Shown piece by piece: positions 1 to 4,616 of a DNA stretch of 5,233 nucleotides; position 1 is the stretch's first letter, and each line of letters opens with the position of its first letter. Origin of the DNA: an uncultured bacterium. Lineage in GTDB: Bacteria > Patescibacteriota > CALEFQ01. A program made the translations under genes and the position numbers. The notes beneath the pieces are model-generated. The model searched no databases. It saw only the letters and a program-made list of their open reading frames with translations, and was not told where the DNA came from. The stretch spans positions 1 through 5,233 of the forward strand of contig CALEFQ010000061.1 in NCBI GenBank assembly GCA_937877125.1, given 5' to 3'.

Positions 1-1
1 A

Positions 2-508
2 GAAACTAAGCGGGCGATGCACACGTTAGCGAAGCCAGAGTTATTCGGGGAGTGTTCCGGTTGTGGAGAGTGTAAAAAAGTCTGCCCGTAAAAAAGCATC
101 ACTATTCTCGGCCGAAAGATAAAAATTAAGGGCGTCTGCTATGGCTGTAATATTTGTGTCAGTAATTGCCCGAACCGCGCTCTTACACCCAAAGATCGCC
201 GGATTGAATTCTTTATCGCCCAAGCGGCCGCGGCGGTGGTTCGGAGCGTGCCGAAAGTTTATGGCGTGAATGTGCTCCAAAAGATTACCGATCATTGTGA
301 TTGTTATACCGGCGAGCTTCCGATAGTCGCACCTGATTTAGGATTTGTCGGCGGTACTGATTTAGTGGCGCTGGACCAGGCATCGATTGACTTGATTGAT
401 CAAAAGGCTGGAAAAAAAGTTTTCGAAGAGCTCTACCATAAATCACCAAAAATACAGCTGGAAGAAGCGGCGCGTTTAGGGGTAGGTAAACTGGAGGCGA
501 TATCGTGA
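2..508 (+). pseudogene. DUF362-type Fe-S protein, C-terminal part, with in-frame stop
   Basis: The frame is open from the left edge of the window, so the N-terminus lies outside it. Residues are numbered from position 2. The fragment contains two 4Fe-4S ferredoxin motifs of the form CxxCxxCxxxCP, at about residues 18-29 and 46-57. A C-terminal domain follows, with a DHCDC stretch and 'GGTDLVALDQASIDLI'. This order, together with the upstream 'KRAMHTLAKPE', matches the end of DUF362/COG2768 Fe-S proteins, whose substrate is unknown. Codon 30 (89-91) is TAA, directly after the CP of the first motif. Both sides of it are in the same correct frame, so one base substitution explains it and an indel does not. 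No ATG, GTG or TTG start occurs in this frame before GTG at 236, which lies after both clusters, so re-initiation could not yield an Fe-S protein. Either the gene is a recent pseudogene or the base is an error. The family call is fairly firm; the inactivation is less so. Confidence 0.75.
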
Positions 509-576
509 TTGAAAACGTATTTCATGACTCGATCATGATTTTCAACCGCGGTTCACGTCTGACAATACAAATCTGA
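505..576 (+). CDS. Possible 23-aa small ORF overlapping the Fe-S gene stop
   Basis: A GTG at 505-507 overlaps the TGA of the preceding frame as GTGA, the classic arrangement for translational coupling. A GGAGG at 493-497 lies 7 nt upstream, which is a suitable Shine-Dalgarno spacing. The frame gives MIENVFHDSIMIFNRGSRLTIQI and then stops at TGA, 9 nt before the terminator stem. I recognise no family and see no signal peptide or membrane segment. It could be a real microprotein, the stub of a decayed downstream gene, or chance. The start context is the only positive evidence. Confidence 0.22.
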   Translation: MIENVFHDSIMIFNRGSRLTIQI

Positions 577-585
577 TTTCTTGAG

Positions 586-617
586 AAGCCCTGACAACAC
601 TGTCGGGGCTTTATTTT
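586..617 (+). terminator. Rho-independent terminator after the Fe-S gene
   Basis: The arms 586-596 and 601-611 pair over 11 bp with one G-U wobble and enclose the loop ACAC. A T-rich tract (TTTATTTT, 610-617) follows. It closes the upstream transcription unit and insulates the next promoter, which begins 11 nt later. Confidence 0.85.
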
Positions 618-628
618 AGGCAAAGCTC

Positions 629-657
629 TTGACAATTGCCGCTATTTATGATAATAT
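629..657 (+). promoter_or_regulatory. Strong sigma70-type promoter with extended -10
   Basis: A perfect -35 TTGACA (629-634) is followed by a 17-nt spacer and a -10 TAATAT (652-657). TGA at 649-651 directly before the -10 supplies the extended -10 TGn element. The predicted start is near 664, giving a leader of about 50 nt before the ATG at 715. It is the closest match to consensus in the window. Confidence 0.8.
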
Positions 658-702
658 GACGCCAGTCAAGTCAGTGTTCCAATTTTTACCGCAACCCAAA
701 AG

Positions 703-710
703 AAGGAGGA
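703..710 (+). promoter_or_regulatory. Strong Shine-Dalgarno (AAGGAGGA) for the 715 gene
   Basis: AAGGAGGA ends 4 nt before the ATG at 715, so the GGAGG core is 5 nt away. It fixes the start codon of the secreted protein. It stands out because the three polysaccharide genes downstream show no comparable site. Confidence 0.85.
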
Positions 711-714
711 TCTT

Positions 715-1392
715 ATGCGGTTATATATTTGGGTCTTTTTGATGAGTGCTTGTCTTGTAGATTTCGCGTCTGCCGACAATCGGCTCTCCGCCATGCCGGA
801 CTCCCCGGAGTCTGAGCAGGAGATGCTGGAAGAAACCGCGATGTTCGAAAATGTTCAGAATCTGGTCGGTCAAACCAAGCCCATCATGGCTTTGGAAGCC
901 GCGAAAAAAATGGTGGAGACATCAGATGATTTCCGGGGAATTCGCTATCTCGTCGAGCAGAGTTTGGAGCACGGTATTCCAGTGGATCCACGTTACGCGG
1001 GGGATCATCCCGAGAATAACCACTGGAGTTCGGTCCTTACCGATGCCATCTTATTCCTGGGTCGCTCTTCGCTGCCGGCAGACCAGGAATTCTTTGTCGA
1101 ATTGGTTCGTAATTCGACTACGCTATTCCTGGGATTGGATTGTTACGAATGCCAATTCATATATTCCAATCTCGACCAGATAGCCTTTATGAAGCCGTCT
1201 TGTAAGGAGGTGGCAACAGGAAGGGCTTTGAACGATTGGCAAATCGTTCAAAAGGAAGCCGGTGCGGAATTGGCGCAATTTCTTTACGAGCCTTGCGGTG
1301 GTCCGCTCCAAACAGGACGAACACCCGCAGAAGAAATTTCGTTGTTCTTCGGCTCGAAGATCAAACTTCCGCCCCCCTCATCATCCCAGTAA
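715..1392 (+). CDS. Exported protein of unknown function, 225 aa
   Basis: I do not recognise the family. The first 20 residues look like a Sec signal peptide: a basic start (MR), a hydrophobic core (about residues 3-15), and an ASA motif at 18-20 predicting signal peptidase I cleavage before Asp21. Cys13 lies in LMSAC, but Met at the -3 position makes a lipobox poor, so a soluble secreted or periplasmic product is more likely than a lipoprotein. The mature part begins with an acidic segment (about 28-45, SPESEQEMLEE) and seems mostly helical. It carries four cysteines: a CYEC pair at 143/146, Cys163 and Cys194, which could form disulfides or bind a metal. It ends in a polar, proline-rich tail (LPPPSSSQ). 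There is no further membrane segment. The gene has its own strong promoter, a strong Shine-Dalgarno and a terminator 14 nt past the stop, so it appears monocistronic and well expressed. The neighbours give no hint of its function. Confidence 0.85.
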   Translation: MRLYIWVFLMSACLVDFASADNRLSAMPDSPESEQEMLEETAMFENVQNLVGQTKPIMALEAAKKMVETSDDFRGIRYLVEQSLEHGIPVDPRYAGDHPENNHWSSVLTDAILFLGRSSLPADQEFFVELVRNSTTLFLGLDCYECQFIYSNLDQIAFMKPSCKEVATGRALNDWQIVQKEAGAELAQFLYEPCGGPLQTGRTPAEEISLFFGSKIKLPPPSSSQ

Positions 1393-1406
1393 AAGCCATT
1401 GATTGT

Positions 1407-1441
1407 CCCTCGCTAGTGCATCTGCATTAGCGAGGGTTTTT
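1407..1441 (+). terminator. Rho-independent terminator of the secreted-protein gene
   Basis: A 13-bp stem (1407-1419 with 1424-1436, one G-T wobble) closes a 4-nt loop and is followed by TTTTT (1437-1441). It begins 14 nt after the TAA stop. One base separates its T-tract from the rnpB -35 element. Confidence 0.9.
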
Positions 1442-1442
1442 C

Positions 1443-1471
1443 TTGACTTCGTCCTCTATTTTCGGTATTAT
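1443..1471 (+). promoter_or_regulatory. rnpB promoter
   Basis: TTGACT (1443-1448), a 17-nt spacer and TATTAT (1466-1471) give five of six matches in each box. The expected start, about 7 nt downstream near 1478, falls immediately before the P1 strand of RNase P RNA (1479). This agreement supports both the promoter and the RNA 5' end. Confidence 0.85.
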
Positions 1472-1499
1472 TTTACTACCCAAGATTACCGGATGATCG

Positions 1500-1552
1500 C
1501 CCCCACACTCAAGAAAACAGCCTTTTTTTAAGCATTTTCTTGAGCGTGGGGG
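1500..1552 (+). repeat. P3 hairpin of rnpB, repeat-like arm
   Basis: Arms 1500-1517 and 1535-1552 pair over 18 bp with a single A-C mismatch (1507/1545) and a 17-nt loop. The first 12 bases, CCCCCACACTCA, are identical to bases 1942-1953 in P19 and differ at one base from 1754-1765 in P12. By position it is P3, directly before the conserved J3/4-P4 sequence. Confidence 0.8.
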
Positions 1553-1567
1553 AGGAAAGTCCGAGCA

Positions 1568-1602
1568 CCCTCCTACGCTCCGCTTCGCGGAGCTTCGGAG
1601 GG
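1568..1602 (+). repeat. Hairpin in the expanded P4-P8 segment of rnpB
   Basis: CCCTCC (1568-1573) pairs with GGAGGG (1597-1602). An inner stem GCTCCGC/GCGGAGC (1577-1583 with 1587-1593) is capped by TTC. Two further hairpins follow: 1601-1619 (8 bp, loop CTT, sharing bases 1601-1602 with this one, so the two cannot both form fully) and 1624-1637 (6 bp). Together they fill a stretch that is only about 17 nt in E. coli RNase P RNA. Part of it may supply P5/P7 strands. Confidence 0.6.
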
Positions 1603-1753
1603 CAGGCCCTTGGCCTGCCAATTCCGAAGGTCTTCGGCGCGGGGTGTAGGTTGTCATGGTACTGGATAACGTCCAGCGGGAGCAGTCATTTGAAAAGCGC
1701 ATATGCCTTTTTAAACGGCGAAGCCCAGGGAAAGTGTAACAGAGACTATACCG

Positions 1754-1785
1754 CCCCCTCACTCAAGCTTGCTTGAGTGAGGGGG
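1754..1785 (+). repeat. P12 hairpin of rnpB, repeat-like arm
   Basis: Arms starting at 1754 and ending at 1785 pair without mismatch over 14 bp and close on a G(CTTG)C loop, the sequence of the stable CUUG tetraloop. The arm starts CCCCCTCACTCA, one base different from the P3 and P19 arms. Its place between the ACAGAGA and GTAAGGATGAAAAG conserved regions identifies it as the P12 position. Confidence 0.8.
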
Positions 1786-1940
1786 TAAGGATGAAAAGTG
1801 AGGGAGTAAGACCCCTCTCCGCGGCTGGTGACAGCCGCCGGCTACAAACCCTACCTGGTGTAATGTCGGTGGATCCCGCCTCGGCGGGACCCGACAGCTT
1901 GAGCCGAGCAGTAATGCCCGGCCCAGATAGATGGTCATCT

Positions 1941-1987
1941 CCCCCCACACTCAGAAATTCAAAAATTGAATTTCTGAGTGTGGGGGG
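1941..1987 (+). repeat. P19 hairpin of rnpB, 22-bp perfect inverted repeat
   Basis: Arms 1941-1962 and 1966-1987 pair perfectly over 22 bp with an AAA loop. It sits between the P2 3' strand and the P4 3' strand, the place of the optional helix P19, which E. coli lacks. It contains the same CCCCCACACTCA as P3. A perfect helix this long is unusual for a structural RNA stem and looks recently acquired or under some homogenising process. Confidence 0.85.
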
Positions 1988-2021
1988 AACAGAACTCGGC
2001 TTATAGGTTTTCTTGGGGACT

Positions 2022-2050
2022 TTGAATATTTTGACTAACCTGAATTAAAT
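2022..2050 (+). promoter_or_regulatory. Candidate weak promoter for the polysaccharide operon
   Basis: TTGAAT (2022-2027), a 17-nt spacer and TTAAAT (2045-2050) each match the consensus at four of six bases, in an AT-rich patch just past the mature rnpB 3' end. The start would be near 2057, inside the loop of the rnpB terminator. Such a transcript would lack the 5' arm of that hairpin and escape termination, with a leader of about 38 nt. This is inferred; the match is weak. Confidence 0.3.
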
Positions 2051-2076
2051 CCACGTAACCTTTTCACGTGGTTTTT
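2051..2076 (+). terminator. Short intrinsic terminator of rnpB
   Basis: CCACGT (2051-2056) pairs with ACGTGG (2066-2071) and is followed by TTTTT (2072-2076). At 6 bp with a 9-nt loop it is weaker than the two upstream terminators, so read-through into the gene starting at 2095 is plausible. Confidence 0.75.
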
Positions 2077-2094
2077 GGCTAGCTTCGATAAATT

Positions 2095-3510
2095 ATGAAG
2101 AAATCTGAACTGGCTTTTGCGGTCATCCAGGTTCCCGTCGATTTCATCGCTATCGCGGTGGCGGCGGCTTTAGCTTATTATGTCCGTCTGCATACGGATG
2201 TCGCCGGCGAGGATCCTTTGCTTTTCGATTTTCAGGAATATTCCTGGGTCGTTTTAATAATCGCGCTGGTCTGGCTGGGGATTTTCGCCTTGGGAGGCCT
2301 GTACAATATGCGTCGTTCCCAGCGCGTGGTTGATGAGCTGTATCGGTCATTTTTGAGCGTTTCCGCCGGGACGATGGCTGTAATTATTTTTATATTTTTA
2401 CGGCGCGAATTGTTTTTTTCTTCTCGCTTTATTATCCTGGCTACCTGGCTTTTTGCTATTATTTTAGTGACGCTCGGCCGTTTCGTCGTGCGTCGCGCCC
2501 AGGTCGCTTTTTACCAGCGGGGGATTGGGATTCATCGCGTCGTGGTCGTCGGCAAGAATCGGACGAGCGGCATCATTGTCAGTGATTTGAGCGGTGCCGA
2601 AAAAAAAGGTTACAGCATCTTGGAGGTTTTACCCTCGCCGATGGATGCGGCCGCGACCGTCGATTGCCTCCGGCAACTCAAAGAATTGCACGTCAAATAC
2701 AAGATTGACCAAATTATCCAGACCGATCCGCTGACGCCGCGTGACAATGTCGTCCGCCTGATTGATTTTGCGGACGAAGAAAAAATCGTTTTCAAATACG
2801 CGCCCGACCTTTTCCAAACCGAGGCGACCAATATCGAAGTTCGCCCCACGGCGGGAATTCCTCTGGTGGAATTGCGCCGCACGCCGCTGGACGGCTGGGG
2901 GAGAATCGCCAAACGGACAGTCGACATTATCGGTTCGGCACTGTTGATAATTTTGACTAGTCCGATCATGCTGGTAACCGCGCTGGCGATCAAGCTCGAT
3001 TCCGAAGGAACGGTCTTTTTTTCCTATAAAAGAATCGGCCAGAACGGAGAGCCGTTCACTTACTTCAAATTTCGTTCGATGCGCAAGGATGCTCATAAAA
3101 TGCGCTATGATCCCAAATTTCAAGCGAAAGTGCAAAACATGAGAAAAGGCACGCCGATGCTAAAATTCAAGGACGATCCTCGGATCACTCGGGTAGGGCG
3201 CTTTATTCGCAAATACAGCATTGACGAGTTGCCGGAATTCTTCAACGTCTTTATCGGTCGGATGAGCCTGGTCGGCCCCCGTCCCCATGAGCCAGAAGAG
3301 GTGGCCACTTACCAGAAGCACCACAAGAAAGTTTTGACGCTCAAGCCTGGGGTCACCGGCTTGCCCCAAATCAGCGGACGTTCTGACCTTAATTTTGAAG
3401 AAGAGGTTCGTTTGGACACTTACTATATCGAAAACTGGTCGTTGCAGCTTGATTTATATATTTTATTTCGCACCCCGCTGGTCCTGCTTAAACGTCGGCA
3501 AGCCCTCTAA
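2095..3510 (+). CDS. Polyprenyl-phosphate sugar-1-phosphate transferase (WcaJ/WbaP-like)
   Basis: It transfers a sugar-1-phosphate from a nucleotide sugar to the membrane lipid carrier undecaprenyl phosphate, the first committed step of a surface glycan. The 471-aa length is normal for the large form of the family. Four N-terminal membrane helices (about 8-30, 48-70, 86-102, 112-130) are followed by a cytosolic nucleotide-binding-like domain starting at VVVVGKN (149-155). The C-terminal bacterial sugar transferase domain (from about 270) has a hydrophobic, probably re-entrant segment (277-299), KFRSMR (325-330), the Asp377-Glu378 dyad in IDELP, SLVGPRP (391-397) and KPGVTGLPQISGRSDL (417-432). 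All expected catalytic motifs are intact. The ATG is chosen because MKKSE runs directly into the first helix; no Shine-Dalgarno is visible. The rnpB terminator ends 18 nt upstream. The sugar used cannot be told from sequence. Confidence 0.95.
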   Translation: MKKSELAFAVIQVPVDFIAIAVAAALAYYVRLHTDVAGEDPLLFDFQEYSWVVLIIALVWLGIFALGGLYNMRRSQRVVDELYRSFLSVSAGTMAVIIFIFLRRELFFSSRFIILATWLFAIILVTLGRFVVRRAQVAFYQRGIGIHRVVVVGKNRTSGIIVSDLSGAEKKGYSILEVLPSPMDAAATVDCLRQLKELHVKYKIDQIIQTDPLTPRDNVVRLIDFADEEKIVFKYAPDLFQTEATNIEVRPTAGIPLVELRRTPLDGWGRIAKRTVDIIGSALLIILTSPIMLVTALAIKLDSEGTVFFSYKRIGQNGEPFTYFKFRSMRKDAHKMRYDPKFQAKVQNMRKGTPMLKFKDDPRITRVGRFIRKYSIDELPEFFNVFIGRMSLVGPRPHEPEEVATYQKHHKKVLTLKPGVTGLPQISGRSDLNFEEEVRLDTYYIENWSLQLDLYILFRTPLVLLKRRQAL

Positions 3511-4610
3511 TGAAAGTTGCTTTAGTCCATGAACATTTAGCCCAAGACGGCGGCGCCGAAAACGTGCTCCGAGTTTTTCATGAAATCTATCCGCGCGCCC
3601 CGATTTTTACCATCGTCTACGACCGGCAAAGGGCCAATAAGGTTTTCCGGTCAGCCGATATTCGCACCTCGTTTATCCAAAAGATCCCCTTAGGCGTGCG
3701 CTTATACCAGATGGCTTTACCGCTGATGACGACCGCGGTGGAAAAATTTGATCTGACCGAATTCGATTTGATATTGTCCAGCGCCTCCGGTTTCGCCAAG
3801 GGCGTAATTACTACTCCGCAGACCCTGCACTTGTGCTACTGCCATTCGCCGACCCGTTATTTATGGAGCGATGCCCACCGTTATTACCGGGAACTGCGTT
3901 ATCCACGCTTGATCAAAAGCTTTATTCCTTTGACGCTCACCAAAATCAGGCAATGGGATCGGGCGGCGGCGGACCGGGTGGATCGTTTCATCGCCAATTC
4001 TCATTACGTCGAACGCCGGATCCAAAAGTATTATAAGGCGCCGAGCACGGTCATTTACCCGCCGGTGGAGGTCGATAAGTTCACTATCGCTAATGAGGTC
4101 GATGATTATTACCTGACGCTCGGACGCCTGGTTGCCTATAAGCGTTACGATTTGACTATCAAGGCCTTCAACAAGATCGGCCGGCCGCTGAAAGTGGTCG
4201 GGGACGGACCGGAATTGGCCTATTTGCAGTCGATTGCCGGCCCCAATATAGAATTTTTAGGCCGAGTTGATGAAAAACGCCGCCGGGAGCTGTTTGCCAA
4301 TTGCCAAGCTTTTATTCATCCGCAGGAAGAAGATTTCGGTATCACGGCCGTCGAAGCGATGGCTTCGGGACGTCCGGTGATCGCTTATGCCCAGGGCGGC
4401 GCTCTGGAAACAGTGGTGGACGGACAGACCGGCTTACTTTTTGAAAAACAGACCGTCGCCAGTTTGGCGGGCGCGCTAAACCGCTTCTGGTCGCATGAAT
4501 TTGATCCGGCGGTTATCCGTCGGCACGCGGTAAAATTCAGCACACAGCGATTCAAGCAGGAAATCAAGGATTATGTCGACCAGTCCTGGCAAGACTTTAA
4601 ATCAGCATAA
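3510..4610 (+). CDS. GT4-family glycosyltransferase (WbaZ/mannosyltransferase-like)
   Basis: A GT-B fold retaining glycosyltransferase, 366 aa, likely adding a sugar to the lipid-linked product of the preceding enzyme on the cytosolic face. The N-terminal domain has the glycine-rich acceptor loop GGAENVL (14-20) and CHSPTRYLW (111-119), a signature of the WbaZ-like mannosyltransferase branch. The donor domain contains GRLVAYKR (205-212, with Arg206 and Lys211 placed to bind the donor phosphates), GDGPE (231-235) and the E-x7-E pair Glu274/Glu282 in EDFGITAVE. No membrane segment or signal peptide is present. The ATG shares one base with the previous TAA (TAATG), which implies translational coupling; there is no separate Shine-Dalgarno. 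Mannose from GDP-mannose is the usual donor in relatives but is not proven here. Confidence 0.93.
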   Translation: MKVALVHEHLAQDGGAENVLRVFHEIYPRAPIFTIVYDRQRANKVFRSADIRTSFIQKIPLGVRLYQMALPLMTTAVEKFDLTEFDLILSSASGFAKGVITTPQTLHLCYCHSPTRYLWSDAHRYYRELRYPRLIKSFIPLTLTKIRQWDRAAADRVDRFIANSHYVERRIQKYYKAPSTVIYPPVEVDKFTIANEVDDYYLTLGRLVAYKRYDLTIKAFNKIGRPLKVVGDGPELAYLQSIAGPNIEFLGRVDEKRRRELFANCQAFIHPQEEDFGITAVEAMASGRPVIAYAQGGALETVVDGQTGLLFEKQTVASLAGALNRFWSHEFDPAVIRRHAVKFSTQRFKQEIKDYVDQSWQDFKSA

Positions 4611-4616
4611 AATTAT

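Larger units (their letters stand above)
1478..2020 (+). ncRNA. rnpB: RNase P RNA, bacterial type A-like
   Basis: This is the catalytic RNA of RNase P, which cuts the 5' leader from tRNA precursors. The conserved core is readable. GAGGAAAGTCCGAGC lies at 1552-1566; GTGTAACAGAGA at 1734-1745 leads to ACCGCC; GTAAGGATGAAAAG starts at 1785; ACAGAACTCGGCTTAT is at 1989-2004. P1 pairs 1479-1490 with 2006-2017 (two T-T mismatches) and P2 pairs 1492-1498 with 1933-1939. P4 pairs 1557-1565 with 1995-2002 and keeps the universal bulged U at 1560. P14 (1821-1838) has a GTGA loop and P18 (1904-1921) a GTAA loop, both GNRA, as expected of type A. P8 is 1662-1676. P15 (1865-1895) contains the GGT that pairs with the tRNA CCA end. 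At about 540 nt it is longer than the 377-nt E. coli RNA, owing to long P3, P12 and P19 helices and an enlarged P4-P8 interval. Ends are inferred from P1 and the promoter and may be a few bases off. Confidence 0.96.

Noticed and set aside
89..91. Stop-codon recoding (selenocysteine, pyrrolysine or altered code)
   Set aside because: The codon is TAA. Selenocysteine uses UGA, pyrrolysine uses UAG, and the code changes known in CPR bacteria affect UGA. A substitution or error is simpler.
41..295. 84-codon open frame on the minus strand across the Fe-S gene
   Set aside because: The plus strand carries two precise ferredoxin motifs and a recognisable family C-terminus here. The minus frame has no family resemblance or start signals.
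715..760. Lipoprotein signal for the 225-aa protein
   Set aside because: The only candidate Cys (residue 13) sits in LMSAC with Met at -3 after a short hydrophobic stretch. The ASA motif at 18-20 gives a better signal peptidase I site.
851..1430. Alternative frames (851-1183 +, 1123-1311 -, 1236-1430 +) within the secreted-protein gene
   Set aside because: They overlap a gene that has a promoter, Shine-Dalgarno, signal peptide and terminator. Their products are rich in Arg, Ser and Trp, typical of shifted frames.
1500..1987. CRISPR-like array from repeated CCCCC[AT]CACTCA units
   Set aside because: The three copies are unevenly spaced and each is half of a hairpin at a known RNase P helix position; the DNA between them is conserved rnpB core, not spacers.
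1427..2006. Several open frames of 61-111 codons on both strands across the rnpB region
   Set aside because: They lie over the RNase P RNA, whose core helices and conserved sequences explain the bases. They have no ribosome binding sites and their products are low-complexity translations of palindromes.
2629..3135. 168-codon open frame antisense to the sugar transferase gene
   Set aside because: It is the complement of a well-supported coding region with intact family motifs. Its product resembles no family, and it has no start signals.
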